Below are positions 48,101-57,989 of a stretch of DNA of 64,000 nucleotides, piece by piece. A program made the translations under genes and the position numbers. The notes under the pieces are model-generated. The model ran no database searches, was not told the origin of the DNA, and saw only the letters and a list, made by a program, of their open reading frames with translations. Every line of letters starts with the position of its first letter. Within the stretch, counting starts at the first letter, position 1. The DNA is from Steromphala cineraria (taxonomy: Eukaryota > Mollusca > Gastropoda > Trochida > Trochidae). The stretch is taken from NCBI GenBank assembly GCA_916613615.1, contig OU744721.1, forward strand, positions 56,182,747 to 56,246,746, in the 5' to 3' direction.

Positions 48101-49067
48101 AAACTTTCTTTATTGTCTATCGGTTTGCCAATAAGATTTTTTTCAATTAAATTTAAAAAAATACATGTTGTGCAGTTATTGATAAGTTGATTTCCATCAT
48201 TTTAAAAAAAAATTAGAATATGTTGATAATATGTTTTCTCTAACAAATTCGGCTTATATATAGCGTTAAAATTGACGTCTTGAATAATGTTTCATTCAAA
48301 ATACCACTTTTCATGTGGTGACTTTGAAAGTATTTATCTGGATAAAAATGGCTTAGTGTACCGAAAGACTGCTGTGTGTAGTTTCAAAATAATAATAAGC
48401 AGATCTATAAGCAGAGAATGAAGTGTGTTTTTGATACATACCACCGCCTTCTAAACAACAATAATAAGATGGGAAATTGAACGAAACATATAATTAAATA
48501 GGATATCTGAAGTCGTCAGCAAAATAAAATTATTGCTATAATAAATTTAACATTATGTCATCAATTGATTCATCTCCTAGAGTTTTCTGAGGCTAACCCG
48601 AAATGACTTTATTTTAGTTTCATGGATAAAGTTTGGAGTCATTTGAGCCTGGATAGAGTCATTTGAGTTATTTGAGACTAGGCCCAGAGCGCTCCAGAGT
48701 TATTTCGGCCTAGGCTCAGATGACTCTAGAGTTATTTGAGACTAGGCCCAGAGCACTCTGGAGTTATTTCGGCCTAGGCTCAGATGACTCTAGAGTTATC
48801 TGAGGCTAGCCCGAAATGACTCTATCTTAGTTTCATCGATTTTTTTTAGAAAATGTTGAATTTGAGGTAGAGTCATTTGAGCCTGGATAGAGTCATTTGA
48901 GACTGGGCGTTTCCCTGGGCCCATATGACTCTAGAGTTATTTGATACTAGGCCCAGAGCACTCTAGAGTTATTTCGGGCTAGGCTCAGATGACTCTAGAG
49001 TTATCTGAGGCTAGCCCGAAATAACTCTAGAGTCATCTTTTGCCTAGAGTTATTTGAGGCTGATACA
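45157..49067. mobile_element. 3.9-kb TIR element with TGTA ends and CCGG duplication (Ginger-like?)
   Basis: Ends TGTAACAGGCTC and, inverted, TGTATCAGCCTC, flanked by CCGG (45153-45156 and 49068-49071). The long terminal regions (about 45157-45500 and 48585-49067) are inverted with respect to each other and built from repeated words around ACTCTAGAGT, such as CTCAAATGACTCTATCCAGG. Four-base duplications with TGT-type termini occur in Ginger DNA transposons, but no integrase or other transposase ORF exists in the 3 kb between. The interior is AT-rich and carries the array at 46050-46341. It is probably a non-autonomous element; the superfamily is uncertain. Confidence 0.82.
46050..46341. repeat. 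Tandem palindromic array of CTCCTACGTAGGA units
   Basis: About 14 units of roughly 21 bp, TATCTCCTACGTAGGACATA with variants. The core CTCCTACGTAGGAG is a perfect palindrome, so the array can fold in many registers. Confidence 0.85.
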
Positions 49068-49550
49068 CCGGTTTCCACTCTTAATGGCGCTACTCCACAT
49101 CTAAATTTGGATAAAGCACTTCTGTGAGCTCTTGGTATAGGAAACATGACATATGGCTCCGTTCTGTAGCTGTGCTTGAAGGTTCTGTACGTCCTTAGTT
49201 TGTTTCTGCTGGTACCGTTGGTTCCCGTGTCAGCTTGGACCTTTGTCTCCCATGAAGACATATATCTCTCTAGGTTAATTCGCTGAACTAGTCTAACAAG
49301 CAATTTCTTCTCGACGGGGCTAGTTGCGTTATATTCAAAGTTCAATTCGTGCAGGTGTTTCCTTATTTTAAAATTTCAGTTCTTTTTTGTTGACGAATCT
49401 CCCCAGAGAAAAACTCTTTTGTTGATTCTTCGTGGGCTTAAGTTCTTCATTCTTGCCCAGTGGCCAGCTACACTACTCCATTGTCGAACTTCGGGGGGAA
49501 TCCATCCAGAGTCACCGTTAACTGCAAGATTAGGTGCATATTTTCCTAGT
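49068..49550 (-). pseudogene. LINE-A6 ORF2, thumb and GRY module
   Basis: Minus strand: NLAVNGDSGWIPPEVRQWSS, INKRVFLWGDSS, then after a stop RNKLRTYRTFKHSYRTEPYV and SALSKFRCGVAPLRVETG. It is cut at the TIR element. The 5' boundary near 49555 abuts repeat R1. Confidence 0.8.
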
Positions 49551-49555
49551 CCGCA

Positions 49556-50240
49556 TGCGTGCGTTTGTTCTACGATTGCTACGCTTCAATCGAAAGCGTA
49601 TGTACATATGCATCCCGAGAGAGTGTTATTTCAAGGTCAATCTATTTGATAATGATTTCTAGAGACTGATTAAATGTTTATTCGCTTGTGACTTCAAACT
49701 ATAAAATCTAGATTCGGCTTATCTTGATGATTGTCAAAAGAGACAGAATTCATCTGATGATGATGTGATAATTACATCACTGATTCGAAAGTAACAGGAC
49801 ATTACTGTTAAGTGACATGAGTACCTTGTTAAATATGAGCGAGGTGTATGTTATAACAACATACATGTGTAAACTTCTAACAACCCATAATCTTAAAGAA
49901 TTGTTTATTCACCAAACGGAGTATCATTCTCCAAAATCGACCATTCATTTCTATCATAGTACTTTAGTTACTGTCTGTTATAAACACTAAATGACGTTAT
50001 CTTATATAGAATATATACATTCATGTTGATATTTGCCAAATTATGTATGCACATGACTTTATTTCAATACAAGTAGAAGCGACGCATACATGCGGCTATC
50101 GCTGAATAAGAGGTGCTTTCAAGCGATGCATATATGTGGCTCTCGCTGTGAGAAGCTGCTACTTACTTACTTAGTTTGGAGATTTTACAAGCTGCTAACT
50201 GACTGACGCTTAAATATGTGACTCTCGCGAGGAGAATCGC
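49556..50240. repeat. Repeat R1, copy 2
   Basis: Direct diverged copy of 38068-38770 (GTTTGTTCTACGATTGCTAC, GAGTGTTATTTCAAGGTCAA, TGTGTAAACTTCTAACAACC). Confidence 0.65.
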
Positions 50241-50639
50241 CCTAATCGGCGGTAATGAGTTAATAGAGTCCAGTTGTCGACAGACCTCAATACATTTTAA
50301 TTATACAACGAAGGATATGTGTAATAGGATTACATGATATACGAGCGTGGTCATATGCAGAATATATTTAGAAGAAAAACATATTCATCTTGAATAAAAT
50401 CATCCGTACAGATGTACAAAACATAAGATGTATTGGCTTATTAAAGTATATATATCAGTTTCAATATTTAATTGATGTGAGCTGCAGCTTTCTGTGCACG
50501 AGCAATACGAAATATCTTAATATCTATACAGCTCAAATAAATATCGCCATAAATTACCTCTTTATACAGCAAATATAAATAACTGTTTGATCGCCATGAA
50601 ACTCGACAGCAATAAGAACTTTATGTTACTCCCCCAGGG
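50241..50639. other. No recognisable feature
   Basis: AT-rich; the 62-codon ORF at 50390-50578 has no resemblance to a known family. Confidence 0.4.
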
Positions 50640-51960
50640 TTAATACATTGAACAAGAAAACATTGATGCATATTATGCACTACTCTTGGATAGTTTATTT
50701 CCATACTGAAAGGCCACAGGCCTGAAGTACATAGTTTTAGGTTAGATAGTAACACATTCTTTCTAAACATAAATGCTTTGTGTATATAAATGGACACATT
50801 TTCTAGATAATATTTTCTTTTGCTCTTCATAAGAGAAATAAACTTATTAATATCAGGGTGCTTATGAACATATTTCTTTATGTACATAATTCTCAAAGAA
50901 TTGTATGCTGGGCAAACATAAAAAATGGTATTCATCCTCGACTTTATTTAGATCACACATTTGACAGATTCTATTTTCTGTTGATTCCTTGGTATCTCCC
51001 AGTTTCAATGTTTAAATCATGCGAAGAGCAACGGAGTGAAGATTTGTATTTTCTTACAGAAAACACCGAGAGGTAACCACATAGATAGAATCTTAGACCA
51101 TTTTGTAGTAGAAACATTTATTTGATAGTGAGAGACTAACTGACCAGTTTTGAAATAATATATCTTTAAGTCTTTGCTTAACTAGGCAAATAAAATGGGA
51201 GTGCGATTCTACTAATTGTTTATACCAAGCATTACCGAGGCCGATGGAAAATAAATTTTTTTTAGTGTGTGTTACCCAGTTATGTTTTCCGTGGCTATCA
51301 TAAATTAGCATCATATTGTAACATTTTCTTTGTAATCTACATGAAGGCATTGTTAACAGTCTTAACCAGTACTTACTGATTTTAAGGTTTGGTTCAATAT
51401 ACAATGGGTATAACCCACATTCTCCATAAACCATACAACTAGATGTGGCATTTTTACACCTAAAAGTCTCTATACAAATGAACTTTTTCGAAACATCAAA
51501 TGATTTAAGGCCCCAGACTTATGCACCATATAACAAAATATTGTGTTTATTTTTGTGTCAAATATTTAAAAAAACGAATTGTATGACAAATCACCCAAAA
51601 TATATGATACCTATCAATATTTGTTTTGCTTGCATAGATGCCTGTGATGTGTGTATTGACCAGAAAAGATGATTCGTAAAATGTAAACTTAAGTATTTAT
51701 ACGAGGTTGTAGTCTCCAATCTATTTCCTTTATAGAATCATTTTCGCGATTGGCTAACTTCCCTCCATTTTTTAAAACAATTATTTTAGTTTTAGTCTGG
51801 TGAACAGTTTCCAATTATCACAGTACCTCTCTAATTCATCTACCCTATTTGTAACCCTTTAATTGTACTTGAGAACAAGATGATATCATCCGCAAATAAT
51901 AGCAATACTCAATAATCTTCTCACTTGGTCACTTAAAACGTAGGAAAATAACATGATTGA
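50640..51960 (-). pseudogene. LINE-C-type ORF2, RT palm to zinc finger, antisense and decayed
   Basis: From 51960 down the minus strand shows decayed RT: RMISSCS.. in place of ADDIILFSS, then YCDNWKL and KIIVLKNGGKLANREN. Then come RLLGVKMPHLVVWF and MVYGECGLYPLYIEPNLKIS (51434-51093 open). The end is ETGRYQGINRK, CQMCDLNKVEDEYHF and a tail to 50640. The order is that of LINE-C (11337-12275). Many stops are present. Confidence 0.7.
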
Positions 51961-52127
51961 CCATAACTTTCCTCTTCAACTCAAAGTGTAAACTATGTTA
52001 TATTCTTAATCTTTAAAACATTGGCGCTTTACAAAGCCTTGTGATTTTCAGCAAATATTGTTTTGTTTTGAAAGAACATGATTGCACAAATAATGATAGG
52101 AATTCAAAACATCTCACATACTCACCC

Positions 52128-52300
52128 TTAAATGCTGAATATATAGAGAATCTCACCCAAGTGTCTTCTGATATCAAATATATCAACACAAGTTGATAAA
52201 AGTTACAAATATCCGAGGCTTGCCGAGGACATTTTACTTTTATCAACGAGTGTTGATATTTTGATATCAAAAGACACGAGGGTGAGATTCTATTTATCAT
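52128..52300. repeat. Long foldback hairpin (GATATCAA family)
   Basis: Left arm GAATCTCACCCAAGTGTCTT then TGATATCAA pairs with the right arm AAGACACGAGGGTGAGATTC. Arms of about 65 bp surround the centre CCGAGGCTTGCCGAGG. A relative of the right arm lies inverted at 57990-58215. Confidence 0.88.
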
Positions 52301-52379
52301 CCAAAATCATTTTTCATTACATTAGCATGAAAAATTTACATCTTTGAACACTGCATATCCCTAAAACTCCAAAACCAGT

Positions 52380-52520
52380 GATGTCATAGCATTGTGACGT
52401 CATGAAGTTAATGACGTCATAGCATTGTGACGTCGTTGTGTTTATGACGTCATAGTATTGTGGCGTCATTACTGATGATGTAAAACGTTTGTGATGTCAT
52501 GTATTTCTGACGACAGGGCA
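52380..52520. repeat. TGACGTCA repeat cluster
   Basis: Decayed tandem unit of about 36 bp, TGACGTCATAGCATTG, with several copies and near-copies of the palindrome TGACGTCA, the CREB/ATF consensus. A second such cluster follows the foldback at 26401-26563. Confidence 0.7.
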
Positions 52521-52540
52521 TTGTTCAAAATCTACTGTCA

Positions 52541-52568
52541 AAGCGATATCTCCTAGGAGATATCGCTT
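52541..52568. repeat. 28-bp perfect palindrome
   Basis: The palindrome is centred on TCCTAGGA with AAGCGATATC outer arms. A further AAGCGATATCTCCTG follows at 52580. Confidence 0.85.
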
Positions 52569-52759
52569 GATCTTTCACAAGCGATATCTCCTGTGGAACA
52601 CAGTTTTGGATGATAAATGATAATCCCGTTGTCATCAAACTCTTGTTACACACGTGAAATTGACACAGACAATAGTACTTTAGGCTAGCAACATTGTAAA
52701 CTCATATCTGTCATTCTGACTGCTTTAGATAAGTCACTTAAATAACGTTTGGGTGATTG

Positions 52760-52840
52760 AAGCGCACCATTGTCCGGTTTTCGATCATAGTCACGACTTT
52801 GAGCCTTCTTACTGTTACTATATTTAAGCTCTAAATGATT
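52760..52840. repeat. Short dispersed repeat shared with 5490-5560
   Basis: CATTGTCCGGTTTTCGATCA and CACGACTTTGAG match CATTGTCCGGTTTTCGATCA and CCGACTTTGAAT near 5493-5535. Nature unknown. Confidence 0.55.
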
Positions 52841-53394
52841 CTTTCATACATCAGTCGATACTTCCCGATAGAGATATTATTAATAATGTTGTGGTGTATG
52901 TGACCCCAAACAAATCACAACGTACTTGTTATGCATAACAAATGTTATGCATAAAAGAGTAATGAATGAAAATGCTGCAGTTATGTAATTCCCATAAAAA
53001 TATCTTACTCTAACACAGAGCTTTTGTTTTTTAGACCACTGAAAGAAAAAATTAGGTTGTTTTCATAAACAGTCTGACTTCATAACAACATCAATAAATA
53101 TAATGGAATTTACATTACAGTTGAAATTAAATTCATTTAATTACGTAATTCTTAACTTTAAACCATTTATGCTAGCATTTCCATTATAGATTGTCTTGAG
53201 GATATGAATAGAATCGGGATTAAGTTGCAAACATGTGGAATATGTAATCCTGAATAAGTTTAATTTATAAAGAAAAAAATAAGTTTCAAATTCATTTTCA
53301 ACTTTTGTCAAATGACAAAAAGTAAAAGATCGGTAACATGATTTTATGAACGCTTTTGGCACTTATGCAACCTCGATTATCCAGCCATGTATGA
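52841..53394. other. Mostly no recognisable feature; faint LINE C-terminus
   Basis: A minus-strand ORF (53362-53141) contains CHLTKVENEFETYFFLYK, which faintly recalls a LINE C-terminal finger (KVENEFHF) without its cysteine pair. Support is weak. Confidence 0.3.
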
Positions 53395-53507
53395 CACGCG
53401 TTGGCCACCCGTCAGCCACGCGTGAGCAACGGGTGGCCGACGCGTGGCTACCCGTTGCTCACGCGTGAGAAACGCGTTTTTCGACCAATTACTTTTGCAC
53501 ACTACTG
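53395..53507. repeat. Right terminal inverted repeat plus subterminal ACGCGT repeats
   Basis: It reads inward from 53507 as CAGTAGTGTGCAAAAGTAAT, then ACGCGT words and GAGCAACGGGT or GCCACCCGT repeats. It mirrors the left end at 34502-34612. Confidence 0.8.
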
Positions 53508-53509
53508 TA

Positions 53510-55549
53510 TCTGCTGAGGATTTTACAAATGAACTGTTGAGTTCGCCGCTGTGTGTATCACCACCCTCGGATGTTAATAAACTTACAGATTTACTCAATT
53601 CAACTTTGGCCGAAGTTTTGGACAAGCACGCTCCTCCTAGTACTAAGGTGACTCGTGACAAATCTCATTGTCCATGGTACACAGCCGAAGTCCATAGTGC
53701 GAAGATAAAAAGACGGGCAGCAGAGAGGACATGGAGAAAATCCAGATTGGAAATTCACCGACAGCTGTTCAGAAATATAGGACTTCAAGTTAATACACTT
53801 TTAAGGGAGATAAAGTCCAAATACTTCAATGAACTTATATCAGCCCAGTCAAACAATCCTAAGGCACTGTTTTCTACGATGTCAGCCCGTATGGGAAGAA
53901 AAATGAAGGTAATACTTCCAACCAGGTACACTGATGAAAATCTTCAGCCAGTTTTTCAAGGACAAGATTGTAAAAATACGAGAAACTTTAGATGGCTCTC
54001 AAGAAGGAGTTGAATCAAGTGAACACCTGGATTCCTCTATGGATCATTTTAGGCCTTATGACCAGAGCGAAGTCCTCAAACTCATAAATGCCTCTAAGCC
54101 AACTTGGTGTCAGCTCGACCCCATTCCAACAAAACTAATGTTGAATTACCTTGATTATCTCTTGCCAATAATCACAAGAATAATCAACTTAAGTCTTGAG
54201 ACAGGTGTTGTCCCTTCAACATTCAAGACAGCTGTAGTAAAGCCATTATTAAAAACGGCATCATTAGACCCCAACACTCTACAGAACTATAGACCTGTGT
54301 CAAACCTGATGTTTCTTTCTAAAATCTTGGAAAAGGCAGTGAAGAATAGATTGCTGGAATATCTCAACATCAATGACTTGCTGGACAGTTTCCAGTCTGC
54401 TTATAGGTCTGGATATAGTACTGAAACGGCACTGAATTGAGTTATCAATGATATACGTCAAGGAGTCGACACTGGAAATGTTGCTGTACGCGTGCTCTTA
54501 GACATGTCTTCCGCATTTGACACGATTGACCACCACAGATTGCTACATCGGACAGATATCAGTTTGTGTGTATAAACGGAGAGGAATCTGCCTATGTTCA
54601 GCTCACGTATAGAGTCCCACAAGGTTCTGTACTGGGCCCCATCATGTTCACTTTGTACAGCAAGCCTGTCCCCAACGTGATCAAATCAGCAGAAGTTTCA
54701 TACTATTTTTAATCTGACGACAGCCAACTCTCAAAGAAGTTTAAACCTGACTCACATGATGTTGGGATCAGTAGTATGGAACACTGTATTTCAAATGTTA
54801 CCTCGTGGATGACAGGTAATATGCTCAAAGTCAACAGTAGCAAAACTGAAGCGATTCTCATTGGTCCACCGCAGAGGCGACAACAAATCTCAAGACAATT
54901 CATCATTGCAGATGAATCACACATACCATTTTCAACAGAAGTACAAAATCTGGGCGTGATGCTGGATTCTTCACTGAATGTGGAGCGGCATGTTATTAAC
55001 CTAGTAAGGAAGTGTAATTTTCATCTGAGAAACATCAGTGGTATCAGACATCTACTTACACAGGATGCAGCAGCTACACTTGCTAGATCCCTCATTCTCT
55101 CTCGCATAGACTACTGCAACAGTCTACTTGATGGGCCTTCAGCAGAAGTTATCGCCCGTTTACAGAGAGTCATGAACAACGCTGCTCGAGTAGTCACCAG
55201 ATCCAAAAGAGACTGTCACATAACACCTATAGTAAAGTCTCTTCATTGGTTACCTGTCAGACAGAGAATCCAGCACAAGACCCTGTCCCTAGCGTACCAG
55301 TGTGTGCACGGCACTGCTCCACCCTACCTGTGTGATCTCGTACATGTGTACACCCCAGGCAGGACCTTGAGATCAAGCAGTCTCAAACAACTACAAGTCC
55401 CAAAGATCAATCTGCAGACTTTTGGAGCACGCTCCTTCGCCTTCATCATTGTTCAGCAATGGAACTCTCTTCCACAATGTCTGAAGGAGTTGGATTCACT
55501 CACTACTTTTAAAAAACACTTGAAAACATTCCTGTTCAATTTTGTATAG
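53510..55549 (+). pseudogene. L2-like LINE ORF2, right piece: reverse transcriptase and C-terminus
   Basis: SAEDFTNELLSSPLCVSPPS and TLAEVLDKHAPP are the post-endonuclease linker. RT blocks: LDPIPTKLMLNYLDYLLPII, YRPVSNLMFLSKILEKAV, SAYRSGYSTETAL, LLDMSSAFDTIDHHRLL (first Asp), then a deletion of about 30 residues, VPQGSVLGPIMFTLY, and SDDSQL preceded by a stop in place of the ADD box. The C-terminal part (54776-55549) is open: LGVMLDSSLNVERHV, SLHWLPVRQRI, HGTAPPYLCDLV, RSFAFIIVQQWNSLP. LPVRxRI and APPYL are hallmarks of the CR1/L2 group. Frame changes at about 53960 and 54550. Confidence 0.88.
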
Positions 55550-55626
55550 ATTAATGTAAGCGCTTTGAGCACATGTCTTGTTGAGTTTAGCGCTATACAA
55601 GCATCCTTATAATTATTATTATTATT

Positions 55627-56356
55627 AAACCTAGCAGTAAATGGAGATGCTGGCTGGATTCCTCCTATAGAACGTCAGTGGTCTGCTGTAGCTAGGCAGT
55701 GGGCAAGATACAAGAATATGCGAGTGACAAGAATAAATAAAATCACGTTTTTTATGGTCTGATGGTGTCAAAAGGAAGAACTGGGCCCACAGATTAAAAG
55801 TCTACATGGATCAAAATAATCTCTCCCATTTAAGAACTCAACAACGGATAGAGTCACGCCTTCTTGTAAAACTGAAAAGACGAAAGCTATTAATAACTAC
55901 AAAGCCGAATGGAGGGAAAATGTCCAGTGCGAAGAGACAAGAAACGGACGAACCAAACTTCGAAAATACAAGCACTTTAAACAGGACTTCTGCACAGCGT
56001 CATGTCTACATGCCCCGATAGCGAAATCACACCGAAGTTCATTTGCAAAGTTCCGTTTTGGTGTAGCCCCTCTAAGGATAGAGACAGGCCGCTACGAGAA
56101 CATTCCAACGGAAGAACAGCTTTGTTTTAACTGTAATGAAATTGAGGATGAATTTCATGCCTTTTTCAAATGCCCACTGTATAATGAGGAGAATGACGAA
56201 CTTTTTAGGAAATGTGCCCAGATATTATCTAATTTTACTAGTTTTACCTATGCTTTAAAGTTTTACGTTCTTTTTAGTGACTGTAATTTTGGTTTACACA
56301 CTGCCAGGACCTGCAATCTTATCTCATCAAAACGCCGTCATCTTTTATATTCGTAA
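55627..56356 (+). pseudogene. LINE-A3 ORF2 piece 4: thumb and zinc finger
   Basis: NLAVNGDAGWIPPIERQWSA continues KYTP of 34367. Then follow frame-shifted KLRKYKHFKQDF, SSFAKFRFGVAPLRIETGRY, the finger CFNCNEIEDEFHAFFKC, and an end KRRHLLYS with stop at 56356. The 3' UTR runs to 56585. Confidence 0.83.
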
Positions 56357-56458
56357 TTTTATGCTCTTACTTGTATGGTTCTCTACAATATTATCTCCTT
56401 TTAACTTATGTACAGTTTTGTATTTATTTTATGCATATGAATATATTTTGCTTTTAGT

Positions 56459-56483
56459 CTCTCATAAATCACCAAGTGATTGG
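56459..56483 (+). promoter_or_regulatory. LINE-A 3'-UTR stem-loop (A3)
   Basis: CTCTCATA, then AATCAC-CAA-GTGATT and GG. Compared with A6 the stem differs at one pair with both sides changed. Confidence 0.62.
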
Positions 56484-56599
56484 TTGTGTACTTTTAACCG
56501 CATCTGTGCATTTTATTGCCTTTTCTGTGTAATTATAAAATGAATGTACACAAGTGAGACTTTAATAAAATACTTGTCTGTCTGTCTCATCACAACCAA

Positions 56600-56960
56600 A
56601 AAATAGAATAAACTGCGGCTAGGGGTGTGGAACTGTTGTGGTTGGTCAACACGTAACAACGATAACAACGCTTTCAGGGAGTCGATTTTACATAAATTAG
56701 ACTGTGATACATTAGGAATTTGTGAAACATTTTTCTAAAACCAGGTGATAAGTTATCTGTTGATGGATTCATTTGGATGGGAAACAATAAACAATCTATG
56801 AACACTAGAGCTAAACGCGGCTCAGGGGGTGTCGGTGCTTTTATTAATAATGATCTTTTAAACAGTTTTGATATTGACATTTTAGACGCAAGCGATGAGG
56901 ACGTTATTTGGTTGAAGTTAGTATCTCGAATTGATCAAGATTTTAAACTTTGTTTGTGAG
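56600..56960 (+). pseudogene. LINE endonuclease N-terminal fragment
   Basis: GVWNCCGWSTRNNDN, LDCDTLGICETFF (the catalytic ET), then SVDGFIWMGNN, RGSGGVGAFINNDLL and DVIWLKLVSRID. This is the first third of an APE endonuclease in the style of the LINEs here, with WMGNN where LINE-A has WFGHN. One frame change lies at about 56735. Cut at 56960; family unassigned. Confidence 0.75.
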
Positions 56961-57850
56961 CGCGCCAGGTTGGCTGCACTTTGAGAGCTCTGCATTTCAA
57001 CTGTCATTACTCAATACCCATTGTGCAGAGAGACGTCAAAACTGTTCTGAAGATGTGTCAAGTCCTCAAGAATAGAACTGGGAAATCATTTGGATTATTA
57101 TTATAAATATTATTTTATCCAGGAGTTATTAGAGAAAATGTTTGGTGATGTATATGAACTTCAAATCTCAAACATAGTGATCAAGCTTGTGACCAATGAA
57201 GAGAACAATAGACCGACCAGCTGAGACTGTTCAGTTCAGTGGACCATGCAAGTTTATGTAATCTTGTCCTGTGCTGTGTTGGCAATAATGCTGGTGTATA
57301 CATCAGAGGAATTACATAACGTGGAGCAAATGTGCTTTATCCAAATCAAATGACCAATGAACAGACTTGTAGCAACAAATGCATTACGTCAAAATGTGGG
57401 TAATACAACATATTTGGCACATTAATATGTGGAATATGATTTCACTTTAACTGTTATATGAAAAGATATTTCATATTCAAGACGCTGATAAGTGTTAACA
57501 GAGTCATTCAAAAACAACTTCATATAAAGAAGAGTCTACATTTGTTCTAGATTTATTTTGCATTCAATAATCACAAAATGCACTTTTTTTTTATAACCCA
57601 CGCGATTTAATTTCGCTAATTAAGCTCGCCTGGCGAATTAAAAGGAATGTTTCTGTAAGTACGCTTGTGACATTGAAATAAGACTAATGTTTACTAATAG
57701 GTGGAGCATTTATTACTACGTTACAAGTTATAATTATGTCACTAAATGGGTACGTCGAAAACATCTATTTATCACCAGAGCTACTGAAAATGACGCTTGC
57801 TATATTTAGAATATGACATAATTATATCGTTGGTTCCAAACTTTAGCTAT
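56961..57850. other. No recognisable gene
   Basis: AT-rich DNA. A short hairpin-like stretch TTTCGCTAATTAAGCTCGCC with TGGCGAATTAAA near 57610 recalls the foldback centres. Otherwise nothing. Confidence 0.4.
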
Positions 57851-57851
57851 C

Positions 57852-57925
57852 AGATCTGCTTACTCAGTGGATAACGCTTTCGACTTCGGATCATAAGGAT
57901 CCGGGATCGAATCTCGTCAGATGAT
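57852..57925 (+). pseudogene. tRNA-Arg(UCG)-like relic, possible SINE head
   Basis: The anticodon arm TTCGACTTCGGATCATAA is close to that of animal tRNA-Arg-UCG (CTGACTTCGGATCAGAAG), preceded by a D-arm-like CTTACTCAGTGGATAA and followed by a T-arm-like GGGATCGAATCTC. The acceptor arms do not pair and the T stem is imperfect, so it is not a working tRNA. Confidence 0.45.
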
Positions 57926-57989
57926 CGTAGAGTATTTTGTTTTTTAGTATCTGTAATACTCCTGTTAATAATTAACCATCATGGCTTCT

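Larger units (their letters stand above)
44640..49555 (-). mobile_element. LINE-A copy A6, antisense, 5'-truncated, split by a 3.9-kb TIR element
   Basis: Pieces 49555-49068 and 45156-44640 (minus strand) join to give ...VAPLRVETG-RYENMPLNERLC without loss or gain once the insert and one CCGG are removed. The 3' UTR has the stem-loop (44722-44752), GTGAGACAGAAATAAAATAT and a (GATT)n tail at about 44640. It lies within the 19-kb segment. Confidence 0.87.
34502..53507. mobile_element. 19.0-kb segment with Tc1/mariner-like terminal inverted repeats at a TA target
   Basis: Left end CAGTAGTGTGCAAAAGTAA (34502) is the reverse complement of the right end (53507), and pairing runs about 26 bp with one mismatch. 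TA flanks both ends (34500-34501, 53508-53509). CAGT...GTGTGCAAAAGT is a common Tc1/mariner terminus. Removing the segment and one TA restores an uninterrupted L2 reading frame. No transposase was found. The interior is largely later insertions (piggyBac-like MITE, LINE fragments, repeats R1 and E2, a Ginger-like element) plus unassigned AT-rich DNA. It is either a small element inflated by insertions or an unusually large mobilised unit. Confidence 0.78.
34368..55626 (+). mobile_element. L2-like (CR1 superfamily) LINE, 5'-truncated, split by the 19-kb segment
   Basis: Left piece 34368-34501 and right piece 53510-55626 form one element. It sits in LINE-A3 between codons for GVGKYTP and NLAVNGDAGWIPP, which are adjacent in other LINE-A copies. 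It ends with GCGCTATACAAGCATCC and an (ATT)n tail, typical of the L2/CR1 group. Elements of that group often make no target duplication, and none is seen here. Confidence 0.85.
24247..56585 (+). mobile_element. LINE-A copy A3, split into four pieces by nested insertions
   Basis: Four plus-strand pieces, 24247-24537, 27546-28002, 32939-34367 and 55627-56585, follow one another without overlap in one LINE-A ORF2. They cover the endonuclease end, linker, reverse transcriptase and C-terminus with 3' UTR. Each junction matches the order of the intact A1, A2 and A4 copies. The LINE's own sequence is only about 3.1 kb; the other 29 kb arrived later. The copy is 5'-truncated near 24247 and ends in CACAAGTGAGACTTTAATAA and (TGTC)n near 56585. 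Confidence 0.85.

Noticed and set aside
52380..52520. Functional cAMP-response enhancer
   Set aside because: No gene is nearby and the words form a decayed tandem repeat, so it is kept only as a repeat with a note.
34502..53507. Maverick/Polinton
   Set aside because: The length fits, but the target duplication is TA, the termini are Tc1/mariner-like, and no polymerase, integrase, ATPase or capsid ORF is present.
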